Part shown: positions 45,807 through 56,216 of the stretch, piece after piece
How positions within the stretch are numbered: position 1 is the stretch's first letter
Layout of the letters: the number at the start of each line of letters is the position of its first letter
NCBI RefSeq assembly: GCF_011440305.1
Contig: NZ_JAAOIW010000008.1
Location: forward strand, 295,109-359,108
Length of the DNA stretch: 64,000 bases
Direction: 5' to 3'
From: Paenibacillus agricola
GTDB lineage: Bacteria > Bacillota > Bacilli > Paenibacillales > NBRC-103111
Notes under the pieces: generated by a model
What the model was told of the DNA's origin: nothing
Seen by the model: only the letters and a program-made list of their open reading frames with translations
Databases searched by the model: none
Position numbers and translations under genes: made by a program

Positions 45807-46757
45807 TTAGATGCCGCCGTATTTGAACAAGGAGCTGATCGAGCCGCCATCTTTAATAATACGAATCGCATTAGACAACAAGCCCGCTACAGATAAAACG
45901 GTAAAACGCGGCGAATGAATTTCTGGTATGGCAATGGAATCCGTAATAATAACTTCCCTAATATTAGGATGATCCAGCCTCTGCAAGGCGGGTCCCGAGA
46001 ACACAGGATGGGTCGCACAGATGAACACATCATTGGCTCCGCGCTCTTTCAAACCTTCAACTACATTCACAATCGTTTTGCCCGTATCAATCAAATCCTC
46101 CATGATGATAGGTGTTTTTCCCTCAACATCGCCAACGACATGGGTAACCGTAGCTTCATTGTGGGCGTAACGTTTCTTGAACATCATCGCAATCGGCGCT
46201 TCCAGTACATTGGCCAAGTTCTCGGCTCTTGTTACACCGCCGGCATCCGGGGATACCACGATCAGATCTTCGATTTTTTTGTCTTTAATGTAGCTGCTTA
46301 AAATGTCGAGCGCTGTTAAATGGTCAACCGGTATGTTGAAAAATCCTTGGATCGCTGGTGCATGCAGATCAATCGTGATCACACGGTCTGCTCCTGCCGT
46401 ATTCAGTAAATCAGCTACCAGCTTGGCAGTAATCGGTTCACGCGGAGCCGCTTTACGCTCTTGACGGGAATAACCGTAATACGGAACAACCAAATTAATC
46501 GTCCTGGCCGACGCACGCTTGGCGGCATCCATCATGACCAGTAGCTCCATGAAATGCTCATTGATCGGATGGGAAAAGGTCTGTACCAAGAATACATCAC
46601 AATTGCGGATCGTTTCCTCGTAAAGACAGTAGATTTCTCCGCATTTAAATTTAGAAAGCTTGATTTGGCCAAGCGGAAGATCCAATTCTTTACAGATACT
46701 TGCAGCCAGCTTCGGATTGGACGATCCCGAAAAAATTTTTAATTGGTCGCTAAACAT
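45807..46757 (-). CDS. Ribose-phosphate pyrophosphokinase paralogue
   Basis: This 316-residue protein starts at 46757 (MFSDQLKIFSGSS) after GGGAGGT. It has the Prs motifs VVPYYGYSRQERKAAPREPITAKL, IDLHAPAIQGFF, SPDAGGVTRAE and the PRPP loop IMEDLIDTGKTIVN, so it should make PRPP from ribose 5-phosphate and ATP. The canonical 'GDGE..V' region near residue 40 reads KCGEIYCLY, and the flexible-loop KDQR-like segment reads KKRYAHNEA, so it differs from the housekeeping Prs that normally follows glmU. It sits just before the histidine genes, which consume PRPP at HisG; a link is plausible but not shown. Confidence 0.88.
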   Translation of the reverse strand: MFSDQLKIFSGSSNPKLAASICKELDLPLGQIKLSKFKCGEIYCLYEETIRNCDVFLVQTFSHPINEHFMELLVMMDAAKRASARTINLVVPYYGYSRQERKAAPREPITAKLVADLLNTAGADRVITIDLHAPAIQGFFNIPVDHLTALDILSSYIKDKKIEDLIVVSPDAGGVTRAENLANVLEAPIAMMFKKRYAHNEATVTHVVGDVEGKTPIIMEDLIDTGKTIVNVVEGLKERGANDVFICATHPVFSGPALQRLDHPNIREVIITDSIAIPEIHSPRFTVLSVAGLLSNAIRIIKDGGSISSLFKYGGI

Positions 46758-46893
46758 GGTTACCTCCCTGGAGATCGTATACAATTTACATTAAATAAAT
46801 ATAATCCAACAAAATACAACAAATTCTTAACTTTATTATACATCAAAATAAAACATTTAGAAAAAGTCATTTAGGTGAATTCCAAAATTTACA

Positions 46894-47700
46894 TTAAAAG
46901 CGGACCATCGTTCTTTGCCGCTGCTTGAATGTAGCCAATTCGGTAAAGCCAACCTGCTTAAGCAGGACCACCGCCTGGTCCAAATATTGCGTAAGCCGCT
47001 CGGGCTGATGCGCATCGGAACCAATCGTCAGCGGAATCCCCAGCTCGCAGCAGTATTCCAGCATCCGCCGGCTGGGAAACATTTCACCGACAGGCATCCG
47101 TAATCCAGAGGCGTTCAGCTCAATAGCCATTCCCGCAGAATGAACTGCATCCAGCGCTTCATTCTCCAGATGTACAACGCTTTGCTCGGGCTTATAACCA
47201 AATCGTTTGATCACATCAATATGCCCTATATAGTCGTACAATCCAGTACGGACTGCTTTACCTACAGCTTCATAATACTTAACATATACGTCATAAGGGT
47301 CGCGTCCGTTCCATCCATCCAACTGACGATAATCGGAAATGTCCCATTCCCCTAGAAAGTGGACAGAGCCAATGACATAATCCCAAGGGTAAGCGCGAAT
47401 AATGCTTTCAATTTCCCGTTCATAGCCCTCTATATAATCCCCTTCAAGACCAACGCGGATATCAATCTGTCCCTTGTATTGCTGCTGCAGGCGGAAAGCT
47501 TCCTGGACATAGTTCGGCAATTCCTCCATCGGCATCGCCATCCCTGGTAAATAGGTAGCCGGATCGACATGGAGCAAGGGCATGTGGTCGGACAGCCCTA
47601 ATTGCACCAGTCCAAGCTCAATGCCCTTCTTTACATATTCCTCTAACTCTCCGGATGCATGGCCACAACGGACATGGTGGGTATGGTAATCGATCAGCAT
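46894..47700 (-). CDS. hisJ: PHP-type histidinol-phosphatase
   Basis: This 268-residue protein of the PHP family has the metal-binding motifs DYHTHHVRCGH at the N-terminus, GLSDHMPL, GLEGDYI, GSVHFL, GHIDVI and SDAHQPERL. These match the HisK/HisJ histidinol-phosphatases of Firmicutes. It closes the histidine pathway between HisC and HisD and follows hisIE by 16 bases on the same strand, so it is the last gene of the his operon. HisB here is only the dehydratase, which makes a separate phosphatase necessary. Confidence 0.9.
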   Translation of the reverse strand: MLIDYHTHHVRCGHASGELEEYVKKGIELGLVQLGLSDHMPLLHVDPATYLPGMAMPMEELPNYVQEAFRLQQQYKGQIDIRVGLEGDYIEGYEREIESIIRAYPWDYVIGSVHFLGEWDISDYRQLDGWNGRDPYDVYVKYYEAVGKAVRTGLYDYIGHIDVIKRFGYKPEQSVVHLENEALDAVHSAGMAIELNASGLRMPVGEMFPSRRMLEYCCELGIPLTIGSDAHQPERLTQYLDQAVVLLKQVGFTELATFKQRQRTMVRF

Positions 47701-47716
47701 CGGAATCTCTCCTACC

Positions 47717-48427
47717 TTATTTATTGGAATGATGGCGGCGGTCTAACTCCTGCATCAGGTCATCCAGCGGAAGCTTTGCTTCACGCAATAACACCATTAG
47801 ATGAAAGAGCAGGTCACTTGCTTCGTAACGAAGCTCGTCGTTATCGCGGTTTTTGGCGGCAATGATGACCTCTGCCGTTTCTTCACCGACTTTTTTGAGG
47901 ATCTTGTCGATTCCCTTTTCAAATAAGTAGGTCGTATAAGCTCCCTCTGGACGCTCTGCATCCCGCTTAGCAATAACACCCTCCAGAGAAGATAAAATAG
48001 AGAACCGGTCTTTGCCTGCTGCAGCACCAGACGGTTGAAGGGCTTGTCCTTTTACCTCCACGTTGTTGGAGAAGCAGCTATAAGCGCCAGTATGACAAGC
48101 AGGTCCGGTTTGGTCAACAAGCACCAGTAAGGTATCGCCGTCACAATCGTATTTTAGTGCTTTAACCTTCTGGATATGTCCCGAGGTAGCCCCTTTATGC
48201 CATAGCTCACTACGAGAACGGCTCCAAAACCAGGTTTCTCCCGACTCTACAGTCAGCTTTAAAGATTCTTGGTTCATGTAAGCCATCATTAATACTTCCT
48301 TGCTTGCCGCATCCTGGACAATCGCAGGCACCAAGCCCTTATCGTCCCACTTAATCGCAGCATTCAACTGCTCCCCTGATAATGCCGGTTCTTGCTTAGC
48401 TGTACCTTGCTCTTGATTGTTACTCAC
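47717..48427 (-). CDS. hisIE: Bifunctional phosphoribosyl-AMP cyclohydrolase / phosphoribosyl-ATP pyrophosphatase
   Basis: This 236-residue fusion has an N-terminal HisI domain ([22 protein letters not shown] and the zinc cysteines in [12 protein letters not shown]) and a C-terminal HisE domain ([29 protein letters not shown]). A 30-residue N-terminal extension and a linker near residues 135-150 flank the domains. The start is GTG, overlapping the hisF stop (GTGA). It carries out steps 2 and 3 of histidine synthesis. Confidence 0.95.
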   Translation of the reverse strand: MSNNQEQGTAKQEPALSGEQLNAAIKWDDKGLVPAIVQDAASKEVLMMAYMNQESLKLTVESGETWFWSRSRSELWHKGATSGHIQKVKALKYDCDGDTLLVLVDQTGPACHTGAYSCFSNNVEVKGQALQPSGAAAGKDRFSILSSLEGVIAKRDAERPEGAYTTYLFEKGIDKILKKVGEETAEVIIAAKNRDNDELRYEASDLLFHLMVLLREAKLPLDDLMQELDRRHHSNK

Positions 48428-49182
48428 CTAACTTCCACTCCTCTTTGTTTAAGGTTCTCTTTAACCTCTTCAATTGTCAGCTCTTTATAATGAAAAATCG
48501 TTGCGGCAAGTCCTGCATCCGCTTTGCCTTCAGCAAATACGTCATAGAAATGCTCTTTGGTTCCCGCACCGCCTGAAGCAATCACAGGAATGCCTACAAG
48601 CTCAGACACCGCTCGCGTAAGGGGTAGGTCAAAGCCGTCCTTCGTGCCATCTGCATCCATGCTCGTTAATAGAAGCTCGCCGGCACCCAGCTGTTCGACC
48701 GTCTTCGCCCACTCCAACGCCCGAATGCCTGTGCTATTGCGGCCGCCATGCGTGAATACTTCCCATTCTCCCCACTCTTTATTAAAGCGGGCATCAATCG
48801 CGACTACGATACATTGCGAGCCAAACCGCTTGGCGCCGTCTGACACCAACTGCGGGTTTCGCACGGCAGCTGTATTGATCCCAATCTTGTCAGCACCTGC
48901 GCGCAGCAGCCGCTTCATGTCATCCACACTGGAGATACCGCCGCCTACCGTGAAGGGGATCGTAATCTCCCCTGCGGTTTTTTTCACAACCTCAATCATG
49001 GTCGCGCGGCCTTCTATAGAAGCGGAAATATCAAGAAATACAAGCTCATCGGCGCCTTCCTTGTCATAAATCGCAGCCAGCTCAACCGGATCTCCGGCAT
49101 CACGGAGGTTCACGAAGTTAACGCCCTTCACGACTCGGCCGTCCTTCACGTCGAGGCATGGAATAATTCGTTTTGCCAGCAT
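48424..49182 (-). CDS. hisF: Imidazole glycerol phosphate synthase subunit HisF
   Basis: This 252-residue TIM barrel starts at 49182 with [20 protein letters not shown]. The catalytic aspartates are in PCLDV and [10 protein letters not shown], and phosphate sites in VGGGIS and ASGGAG. These confirm HisF, not HisA, whose DG(R/K)..RL and active-site patterns differ. Its first base overlaps the hisH stop codon (TAATG), so the synthase subunits are coupled. The hisA gene usually found between hisH and hisF is absent. Confidence 0.96.
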   Translation of the reverse strand: MLAKRIIPCLDVKDGRVVKGVNFVNLRDAGDPVELAAIYDKEGADELVFLDISASIEGRATMIEVVKKTAGEITIPFTVGGGISSVDDMKRLLRAGADKIGINTAAVRNPQLVSDGAKRFGSQCIVVAIDARFNKEWGEWEVFTHGGRNSTGIRALEWAKTVEQLGAGELLLTSMDADGTKDGFDLPLTRAVSELVGIPVIASGGAGTKEHFYDVFAEGKADAGLAATIFHYKELTIEEVKENLKQRGVEVR

Positions 49183-49802
49183 TAGTTGCCCTCCTCTTTT
49201 CCTTTGCACAAACCAAGGAAATTGCCCAGCAGCTGCATGCCAATACTGCCGCTTTTCTCGGGATGAAACTGCATGCCATACACATTACCGCGGCCAACAA
49301 CTGCGCTCACCTGCTGGTGGTAATCGGTGACAGCCAATAAATCCGACGCTTGCTCCGGTATCACCCGATAGGAATGGACAAAATACACATGCCCCTCCTC
49401 TATGCCCTCCAGCAGCGGACTTGGCTGCATAAATTGCAGCCGGTTCCAGCCCATATGAGGAATCTTGTAGCTGCCTTGGAAACGGACTACCTTGCCTGGC
49501 AGCAGGTTCAGTCCTTCATAGGAGCCGTGCTCCTCACTGCTCGTGAACAGCAGCTGCATGCCCAAGCATATGCCAAGCAACGGCTTGCCGGTTTGCGCAT
49601 AACGTGCCGCCACACCTTCCAAGCGAGCATTACGGAGATGCTCCATCGCATCTCCGAATGCCCCTACGCCGGGTAGGATTGCGCCGTCTGCCGCCAGAAT
49701 TTGGCTCTCATCGGAAGTCACTACCGCTTCATAACCCAAGCGCTCGACCGCTTTGCTGACACTGTGCAAATTACCCATTCCATAGTCGATAATGGCGATC
49801 AT
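49182..49802 (-). CDS. hisH: Imidazole glycerol phosphate synthase subunit HisH
   Basis: This 206-residue class I glutamine amidotransferase has the oxyanion region [10 protein letters not shown], the nucleophile Cys in [10 protein letters not shown], and the His and Glu of the triad in FHPEKS. It supplies ammonia to HisF. The start at 49802 ([14 protein letters not shown]) directly follows the hisB stop codon. Length is normal. Confidence 0.96.
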   Translation of the reverse strand: MIAIIDYGMGNLHSVSKAVERLGYEAVVTSDESQILAADGAILPGVGAFGDAMEHLRNARLEGVAARYAQTGKPLLGICLGMQLLFTSSEEHGSYEGLNLLPGKVVRFQGSYKIPHMGWNRLQFMQPSPLLEGIEEGHVYFVHSYRVIPEQASDLLAVTDYHQQVSAVVGRGNVYGMQFHPEKSGSIGMQLLGNFLGLCKGKEEGN

Positions 49803-49803
49803 G

Positions 49804-50433
49804 CTACAGCACTCCCTTCGTCGATGGCACACCTTTCACGCGCGGGTCAATGCTCGTCGCTTCGTCTAAGGCACGCGCTAATGCTTTGAAAATCGCCTCA
49901 ATCATATGATGCGTATTATGCCCGTAATGAACGATCACGTGCAGGGTAATCCGTGCCTCCAAAGCGAATTTCCACAGAAATTCATGCACAAGCTCGGTAG
50001 TAAAGCTGCCTACCTGTGCGGAAGGATACTGCGCTCGGTACTCAAAATGCGGGCGGTTGCTAATATCGATAATAACTTGGGCAAGCGCCTCATCCATTGG
50101 AATAAACACGCTGGCATAACGTTTGATCCCTCTTTTATCCCCTAAAGCTTCACGAAGAGTGCTGCCGAGGCAAATCCCGATATCCTCAACCGTGTGGTGG
50201 TCATCAACATCAATATCGCCATTGGCTGTAACCTTCAAATCAAATTGGCCATGCTTCGTAAATAAATCCAGCATATGGTTCAAGAAGGGTACATCGGTTT
50301 CGATTTCGGAAATGCCGGAGCCATCTACATTAAAGCTGAGCTGAATATTTGTTTCATTCGTCTTGCGGTCAATCTTGGCGGAACGTACAGCCTGTTGTTC
50401 GCCGGTTGATGTACCATTTAATGCGTCAGCCAT
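49804..50433 (-). CDS. hisB: Imidazoleglycerol-phosphate dehydratase
   Basis: This 209-residue protein consists of the dehydratase domain only, with the manganese-binding repeats [17 protein letters not shown] and [15 protein letters not shown] in the first half and VHEFLWKFA and [20 protein letters not shown] in the second. About 20 N-terminal residues extend beyond the usual start. It overlaps the end of hisD by 8 bases. It performs the dehydration after the HisHF step. Confidence 0.96.
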   Translation of the reverse strand: MADALNGTSTGEQQAVRSAKIDRKTNETNIQLSFNVDGSGISEIETDVPFLNHMLDLFTKHGQFDLKVTANGDIDVDDHHTVEDIGICLGSTLREALGDKRGIKRYASVFIPMDEALAQVIIDISNRPHFEYRAQYPSAQVGSFTTELVHEFLWKFALEARITLHVIVHYGHNTHHMIEAIFKALARALDEATSIDPRVKGVPSTKGVL

Positions 50434-51715
50434 TGGAATTCCCCTCTTTCTCTAGTCGTATTTGGATAGCCCGGGCATGGGCTTCGAGCCCTTCGTGCTG
50501 GGCTAACGCAATGATTTTTTGCCCGTCACGCAGCAAGGCCTCCCTACTATAATAGATCACACTCGATTTTTTCATAAAATCGTCCAGATTCAGCGGAGAA
50601 GAAAACCGTGCTGTGCCATTAGTCGGAAGTACATGGTTGGGTCCCGCAAAATAGTCGCCCACCGGCTCCGAGCTGTAGGGGCCCAGAAAAATAGCCCCTG
50701 CGTTTTCAATCTTGCTTAAATATTGAAACGGCTCTGCCGTAATAATTTCAAGATGCTCAGGCGCAAGCTGGTTGACAGCGTCCACGCCTTCTTCCAGGCT
50801 TGCCACGGTCAAGATCGCGCCATTATCACGGATCGACTGTGCCGCAATCTCCCGCTTCGGCAGTGTCGCCAATTGCCGGGCGACCTCGGCTTGCACCGCC
50901 TCCGCTAACACTTGGGAGGGCGTAATCAGGATCGCCGACGCCATCTCGTCATGCTCCGCCTGCGAGAGCAGGTCTGCCGCTACGTAACCAGCGTCTGCCG
51001 TATCGTCCGCTAAGACGACAATTTCGCTTGGGCCCGCAATGCTGTCAATATCGACGATGCCGAATACATAACGCTTCGCCAGCGCGACGTAAATATTGCC
51101 CGGTCCGACGATTTTGTCGACCGCCGGGATCGATTCCGTGCCGTAGGCCAGCGCCGCAATTGCCTGCGCTCCGCCTACACGGTAGATCTCGCTCACCCCT
51201 GCCTCCGCCGCCGCAACGAGAATATGTGGATCAATGCCGTCCACGCCAGCGGTTGCCGGTGGCGTCACCATCACGATCTCCGGCACGCCAGCAACCATGG
51301 CCGGTATCGCATTCATCAGCACCGAGGATGGATAGGCCGCCTTGCCGCCGGGCACATACAGGCCGACCCGCCGCAGCGGCCGGACGATTTGCCCCAGGAT
51401 GCTGCCGTCTGCCTGCAGATCCATCCAGGACGTCCGCTTCTGCTTCTCATGGAAGCTGCGGATGCGGACCGCCGCCTCACGTAGCGCTTGGAGAAAGCTC
51501 TCGTCCACCAACGCATACGCGGCCTCGATTTCCTCCTTGCTGACGCGCAGCTCCGCAACGCTCACGCCGTCGAACTGCTCGGCGAAGCGGCGGAGCGCAG
51601 CATCGCCATCGCGGCGCACCTCCTCGATGATGCGCTTAACCGCTTCATTCTGCTCCTCTGAGCCATATTCAAGCTCACGGCGCAGCGAAAACTCGCTTGC
51701 TGGCACAATTTTCAT
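50426..51715 (-). CDS. hisD: Histidinol dehydrogenase
   Basis: This 429-residue zinc enzyme oxidises histidinol to histidine with two NAD. It has [40 protein letters not shown], the signature region [17 protein letters not shown] and [11 protein letters not shown], and the zinc-site residues in SQAEHDE and PTNGTARF. The 5' part is markedly GC-rich compared with the rest of the operon. AGGAGGC precedes the ATG. It lies between hisG and hisB. Confidence 0.97.
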   Translation of the reverse strand: MKIVPASEFSLRRELEYGSEEQNEAVKRIIEEVRRDGDAALRRFAEQFDGVSVAELRVSKEEIEAAYALVDESFLQALREAAVRIRSFHEKQKRTSWMDLQADGSILGQIVRPLRRVGLYVPGGKAAYPSSVLMNAIPAMVAGVPEIVMVTPPATAGVDGIDPHILVAAAEAGVSEIYRVGGAQAIAALAYGTESIPAVDKIVGPGNIYVALAKRYVFGIVDIDSIAGPSEIVVLADDTADAGYVAADLLSQAEHDEMASAILITPSQVLAEAVQAEVARQLATLPKREIAAQSIRDNGAILTVASLEEGVDAVNQLAPEHLEIITAEPFQYLSKIENAGAIFLGPYSSEPVGDYFAGPNHVLPTNGTARFSSPLNLDDFMKKSSVIYYSREALLRDGQKIIALAQHEGLEAHARAIQIRLEKEGNSNG

Positions 51716-51742
51716 GGCTTATGCCTCCTTTTTCTATTAAGC

Positions 51743-52375
51743 TTAGCGAACCGAAGCAATCATAAGCTGCAGTTTGTCGCATAGCGCTTGGATCGTCGCA
51801 TTTTTCATTCGGTAGCTGACACGGTTAGCAATCAGCCTGGTCGTAATCGCGAAGATTTCCTCTTGCTCTACGAGCCCATTATCACGAAGGGTTTGCCCCG
51901 TTTCAACCATATCAACAATCCGGTCGGCAAGGCCAATCAACGGTGCCAGCTCTATCGAGCCGTTCAGCTTGATCACCTCTACCTGCTGCCCGCGCTCACG
52001 AAAATATTGCGAAGCTACATTCGGATATTTGGTCGCTACCCGCGGATTCAGCACAGGCTGCCAATCCGGCAGTCCAATAACGGACATCCGGCAGCGTGCG
52101 ATACCGAGGTCAAGCAGCTCGTAGACGTCACGGTCTTCTTCCATTAATACATCCTTGCCTACTACACCTATATCAGCCACTCCATATTCGACATACGTTG
52201 GCACATCGACGGGCTTAGCCATAATAAATTCCATTCCTGCTTCAGGTACGGGAATGATCAACCTGCGCGAATCATCCATGTCCTCGGGAATCATGAGCCC
52301 TGCTTCGCGAAACAATCTTGATGCCTGCTTATAGATACGCCCTTTGGGCATGGCTACCTTTAATATGTCCTGCAT
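51743..52375 (-). CDS. hisG: ATP phosphoribosyltransferase, short form
   Basis: This 210-residue catalytic subunit starts at 52375 ([13 protein letters not shown]). It has [14 protein letters not shown], the [10 protein letters not shown] segment and the PRPP loop [25 protein letters not shown]. It lacks the C-terminal ACT-like regulatory domain of long HisG, so it needs HisZ, which is encoded just upstream. It begins the pathway by joining ATP and PRPP. Confidence 0.96.
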   Translation of the reverse strand: MQDILKVAMPKGRIYKQASRLFREAGLMIPEDMDDSRRLIIPVPEAGMEFIMAKPVDVPTYVEYGVADIGVVGKDVLMEEDRDVYELLDLGIARCRMSVIGLPDWQPVLNPRVATKYPNVASQYFRERGQQVEVIKLNGSIELAPLIGLADRIVDMVETGQTLRDNGLVEQEEIFAITTRLIANRVSYRMKNATIQALCDKLQLMIASVR

Positions 52376-52388
52376 GCTACCCACTCCC

Positions 52389-53591
52389 TTATCCAAACTC
52401 AATTACATCTCCATAGGCAATGCCATTCACAAGGAAGGTCCCATTGTCCAACCGTTCCGCAGCCAATTCCCCACTATCATCAGCCAGCAACCGCGTCTCT
52501 ACCTTCGTGCCTTCTTGTGAACGCAGCTCCTGCGCTTTGAGGAACGCTTGTTTACGCTGGGCTGCCTTATAAGCAACCAAGATGCGGAAGCTGGATTCCG
52601 AAGGCTGCTTGCTGATCACTTCGAGGATCCGGTTTGTTTTTAACGCAAATCCTGTAGCTGGCGCTGGACGCCCGAATTGGGTCAGCAGGTTGTCATACCT
52701 GCCACCGCTGCATACGGGGAAGCCCAAGTCTGCCGCATAGCCCTCAAAGGTCATTCCTGTATAATAAGAGAAATCCCCAATCATCGTCAGATCAATCAGC
52801 ACATGCTCGCTTACACCATACGCCTTCAGCACATCCCATACTTGGCATAGATGGGCTATCGACTGCTGGGCCACCGGATCCTTCGTAACCTGCCTAGCCT
52901 GTGCACATATTTCCTCACCGCCGCGCAAGCGTAAAATGCCTTCCAGCTCTTTTTGTAAGGCATCACTTAGTCCAAGTGCTTTAATTCGCTCCCGATAACC
53001 AACATAATCGCGGTTCAGCAAGCATTCCTTCAAGCTTTGCTGCTCGTCTTTACGCTCCTGCAGCGTTTCATTAAAGAGCCCTGTCAAAAAGCCTACGTGA
53101 CCGAGGGCTATCTTGAACTCTTTAACCCCTGCTGCCTGTAAGCTGGCAATGGCAAGTGCAATTACCTCTGCATCTGATTCCGAGGAAGCATCGCCCACAA
53201 GCTCCACACCCGTCTGGAAAAATTCCGCATCCCGGCCAGCTTCCGCTTCAATGGCCCGAAAAATATTCGCATGATACGACAAACGTATCGGAAATGGCTG
53301 TTCTTTCAATAAAGACGACACCACCCTCGCGATCGGTGCCGTCATATCAGAACGCATAACCAGCGTAGTCCCTTTACGGTCAAGCAGCTTAAATAGCTTG
53401 CGGTCCTCCGTAGAGCTCGCAACCCCTACCGTGTCATAAAATTCCAAGGTCGGCGTTATAATCTCCGAATATCCCCAACGCTCCATACAGTTCAGTACAC
53501 TCGTTTCAATAGAGCGTAATTTGGTTACAGCTTCGGGCAAATAATCCTTTACACCCGTTGGTTTTTCAAACACCTTTGGTTTCGACACCAA
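52389..53591 (-). CDS. hisZ: ATP phosphoribosyltransferase regulatory subunit
   Basis: This 400-residue histidyl-tRNA-synthetase-like protein lacks the anticodon-binding function. It has the class II motif 2 [16 protein letters not shown] and [23 protein letters not shown], but the histidine-activation residues are altered as usual in HisZ. It binds short HisG and gives feedback control by histidine. The start is TTG (53591) or the adjacent GTG (53588), with AGGTGG upstream. It is the first gene of the his operon, with a promoter at 53685-53713. Confidence 0.94.
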   Translation of the reverse strand: MVSKPKVFEKPTGVKDYLPEAVTKLRSIETSVLNCMERWGYSEIITPTLEFYDTVGVASSTEDRKLFKLLDRKGTTLVMRSDMTAPIARVVSSLLKEQPFPIRLSYHANIFRAIEAEAGRDAEFFQTGVELVGDASSESDAEVIALAIASLQAAGVKEFKIALGHVGFLTGLFNETLQERKDEQQSLKECLLNRDYVGYRERIKALGLSDALQKELEGILRLRGGEEICAQARQVTKDPVAQQSIAHLCQVWDVLKAYGVSEHVLIDLTMIGDFSYYTGMTFEGYAADLGFPVCSGGRYDNLLTQFGRPAPATGFALKTNRILEVISKQPSESSFRILVAYKAAQRKQAFLKAQELRSQEGTKVETRLLADDSGELAAERLDNGTFLVNGIAYGDVIEFG

Positions 53592-53676
53592 ACCTCACCA
53601 CCTATAGTTTTACTTAGTTATTTCCGAATTTACTTTAACGCGATAATGTGCTACCATATTACCAAGATAAAGGATA

Positions 53677-53704
53677 TAAACGTTAGTTTACCATCCAACG
53701 TTTA
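53677..53704. promoter_or_regulatory. Palindromic operator candidate upstream of hisZ
   Basis: TAAACGTTAG and CCAACGTTTA form 10-base arms with one mismatch, around an 8-base centre. The element covers the -10 box of the hisZ promoter. The size and position suggest a repressor site. I cannot assign the regulator; a TrpR-like or TetR-like HisR is a possibility. Confidence 0.45.
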
Positions 53705-53713
53705 CAACGTCAA
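53685..53713 (-). promoter_or_regulatory. Promoter of the histidine operon
   Basis: TTGACG (53713-53708) and TAAACT (53690-53685) on the minus strand are spaced by 17 bases. No T-box leader is seen between it and hisZ, so control is more likely at initiation. Confidence 0.55.
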
Positions 53714-53794
53714 TAAAAACTATTATAATTAATTAGTTATGGGATTGTTAATAATTGGGAATCCTATACCTACATTAAGTAAGGGGGCACGAGC

Positions 53795-54934
53795 ATGCAA
53801 ATTCCCGAAATCAAGCCGGACCGCTTCAAAAAATTGTTTTTAGATAACAAGTTTGTGTTATTCCTATTGACGTTGCTATTGATCGGCTTAAACATTTTTG
53901 TACTAAATAAAATCCCCTTTGTTTTCAAACCTTTTATCGTCCTAGTCAAAACCGTCATACTCCCTCTCATACTTACAGGGGTTGTTTACTACTTATTAAA
54001 TCCGATTGTCGATCTGCTTGAGAAAAGAAAAATGAAACGGGTTTATTCCATTATTACCTTATACATATTGATTATTGCCGTAGTTACGCTTCTGATTCTA
54101 GCTGTCATCCCTGTTATTAACGTACAAGTTATGGAGCTAGTGAAAAATTTCCCAACTTATAGCCAGCAAGTACAGCTTAATTTTGAATCCTGGATCGGTG
54201 GCTCTTTGTTCAATCAGATTCAACAGACTACAGGCTTCAATTCAACCGATTGGAACAATACGATTACGGAACGCCTGTCTTCATTTATAAGCCTTGCGGG
54301 GGCGAGTATAGGCAGCTTTCTAGGGGTTGTAACGGAGACCTTGCTCGCCATAGCCGTAGTACCGTTCATCCTGTTCTATCTACTTAAAGAAGGCCATAGA
54401 TTGCCGAATTTCATTCTGGAATTTCTTCCCCCATCCTTTCGGAGCCAAACCTATGAAGTGATGTCCGAGATGAACCACCAAATTAGCTCTTACATTCGTG
54501 GGCAAATCATTGTTAGCTTTTGCATAGGGTTTCTGTTGTATATCGGTTATTTAATTATTGGGCTGAAGTATTCCCTGATCCTTGCTATTATCGCGGCCTT
54601 TACCAGTATTGTCCCGTATTTAGGTCCTGTTATTGCGATTACGCCCGCTTTGATTGTTGCCGCTGTAACTTCTCCGGTCATGCTGCTCAAAATGATAGTA
54701 ATCTGGACCATTGTCCAATTGATCGAAGGCAAGTTCATTTCTCCGCAAATTATGGGAAAATCCTTAAAAATCCATCCCATCACCATCATTTTTGTTATTT
54801 TAACCGCTGGTAATTTGTTCGGCTTAACCGGTATCATTCTCGCTGTTCCTGGATATGCCGTGCTGAAGGTGATTGTATCCCATATTTATCATTGGTTTAG
54901 AAAACGTTCGGGTTTTTATAATACATTTCAATAG
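53795..54934 (+). CDS. AI-2E family membrane transporter
   Basis: This 379-residue protein has about seven to eight membrane segments in the AI-2E (YdbI/PerM/TqsA) pattern. There is an N-terminal cluster of three, a soluble stretch at about residues 110-165, and conserved C-terminal motifs IVPYLGPVIAITPALIVA and QLIEGKFISPQIMGKSLKIHPITIIF. Family members include exporters of AI-2, sodium-proton antiporters and transporters with unknown substrates, so the substrate here is not known. It is one of few plus-strand genes in the window. GGGGGCACG is upstream and a bidirectional terminator follows. Confidence 0.87.
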   Translation: MQIPEIKPDRFKKLFLDNKFVLFLLTLLLIGLNIFVLNKIPFVFKPFIVLVKTVILPLILTGVVYYLLNPIVDLLEKRKMKRVYSIITLYILIIAVVTLLILAVIPVINVQVMELVKNFPTYSQQVQLNFESWIGGSLFNQIQQTTGFNSTDWNNTITERLSSFISLAGASIGSFLGVVTETLLAIAVVPFILFYLLKEGHRLPNFILEFLPPSFRSQTYEVMSEMNHQISSYIRGQIIVSFCIGFLLYIGYLIIGLKYSLILAIIAAFTSIVPYLGPVIAITPALIVAAVTSPVMLLKMIVIWTIVQLIEGKFISPQIMGKSLKIHPITIIFVILTAGNLFGLTGIILAVPGYAVLKVIVSHIYHWFRKRSGFYNTFQ

Positions 54935-54979
54935 CAGTTTTTCCTGTAGAGGGCTCTGCTGTCTAAAATTTAGCCCATA

Positions 54980-55027
54980 GGCAAAAGAGCAGTTCAAGTC
55001 GTTATTGACTTGAACTGCTCTTTTGCC
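54980..55027. terminator. Bidirectional terminator
   Basis: GGCAAAAGAGCAGTTCAAGTC and its complement flank a six-base loop, giving a 21-pair stem with A/T runs on each side. It ends the plus-strand AI-2E gene and the minus-strand acyltransferase gene. Confidence 0.92.
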
Positions 55028-55075
55028 TGACCATCTTATGATCCCTATAGGTTGAACGTCTACTCCAGCATCCTC

Positions 55076-55567
55076 TTAAATCCGTATATCCGCGCGAATT
55101 ACCTGCAGCGGGTTACCAGCTACAAAGCTATAGGCTGCTACATCCTTATGAACTACCGAGCCAGCCCCTACCACTGCATGATCACCGATGGTTACACCTG
55201 GAAGAACCGTCGTATTGGCTCCAATCATCACATGAGAGCCGATACGGACTGTTCCAATCCGGTATTCCTTGATTAAATATTCATGGGTTAAAATCGTAGA
55301 ATTGTAACCGATTATCGTATTCTCGCCTATCTCAATGCGCTCCGGAAAAAACACATCCACCATGACCATCAAAGCAAAGGATGTCTGCGCCCCTACCTTC
55401 ATCCCCAACAGCTGGCGATAAATCCATCGTTTCATAGGAAGAGAAGGTGTATACCTTGAAATCTGAATACAGACGAAATTACGTACTGCCTTCCAGCGAC
55501 TAACGGTACGGTACATTTGCCAGAGTGAGTTGGGTCCTTCGACCGGAAATTTATCCGTTTGTCTCAA
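55076..55567 (-). CDS. Hexapeptide-repeat acyltransferase (YvoF-like)
   Basis: This 163-residue protein has a left-handed beta-helix built of hexapeptide repeats (IGENTIIGYNSTIL, IGSHVMIGANTTVLPGVTIGDHAVVGAGSVV). These are typical of maltose/galactoside O-acetyltransferases. The TTG at 55567 is chosen because GAGGAGAG lies five bases upstream; a TTG at 55582 would overlap that site. It overlaps ppaX by 17 bases. The same gene (yvoF) ends the hprK operon in Bacillus subtilis. The acyl acceptor is unknown. Confidence 0.88.
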   Translation of the reverse strand: MRQTDKFPVEGPNSLWQMYRTVSRWKAVRNFVCIQISRYTPSLPMKRWIYRQLLGMKVGAQTSFALMVMVDVFFPERIEIGENTIIGYNSTILTHEYLIKEYRIGTVRIGSHVMIGANTTVLPGVTIGDHAVVGAGSVVHKDVAAYSFVAGNPLQVIRADIRI

Positions 55568-56216
55568 TTGAACTCTCCTCAACGCCTGTAATGGTTAACA
55601 ACTCCCTAATATCATGGATAATATAGGTAGGATTGTACTGCTCTAAATAAGGAATCCCCTTTAGCGACCAAGCAACAGCCACTGACGGGATTCCTGCATT
55701 ATGGGCAGCCTCCACATCGTAATGGCTGTCTCCCACCATGACTGCGCCTTGTGCTTCCGAGCCTAGCTCCTTTAACGCTTTGCGTATGCCCTCTGGATCG
55801 GGTTTGGGCCATTTTACATCCTGGACACATACGATAGAATCAAAATAATCGTACAACCCACAGAGCCTGAGCCCCATCTCTGAAGTAATTCGCACCTTGC
55901 TTGTGACGATTCCTAGCTTGATACCAGCCGCGTGCAGCTTGCTGATAGTCTCCCGCACACCCGGAAACTCCGTTACGAGGGAGTCGTGCTTGTCTATATT
56001 GAATGCGCGGTATTTATGAACCAGGTCCCCTACATTGTCCCTGCCGGAAAACAACTGCATTTGCTCGATTAAGGGACGCCCCATATTGGGGATAATATGC
56101 TCTCTGGTGATGGGCTCGCCAAGTGCATTTTCAAACGTATGCAAAAACGACTGGATGATTAGCTCGTTCGTATCGATAATAGTGCCGTCGAGGTCAAATA
56201 AAACGGTGTGGATCAT
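55551..56216 (-). CDS. ppaX: Pyrophosphatase PpaX (HAD family)
   Basis: This 221-residue HAD hydrolase has motif I DLDGTIIDTNELI, motif II in IVTSK, and motif III/IV in KPDPEGI and MVGDSHYDVEAA. In Bacillus subtilis PpaX removes the pyrophosphate released when HPr kinase/phosphorylase dephosphorylates seryl-phosphate HPr. Its place downstream of hprK and lgt supports that role. AGGAGCC precedes the ATG. Between ppaX and lgt lies a 413-bp region with tandem repeats, so it may no longer be tightly co-transcribed. Confidence 0.93.
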   Translation of the reverse strand: MIHTVLFDLDGTIIDTNELIIQSFLHTFENALGEPITREHIIPNMGRPLIEQMQLFSGRDNVGDLVHKYRAFNIDKHDSLVTEFPGVRETISKLHAAGIKLGIVTSKVRITSEMGLRLCGLYDYFDSIVCVQDVKWPKPDPEGIRKALKELGSEAQGAVMVGDSHYDVEAAHNAGIPSVAVAWSLKGIPYLEQYNPTYIIHDIRELLTITGVEESSIETNG

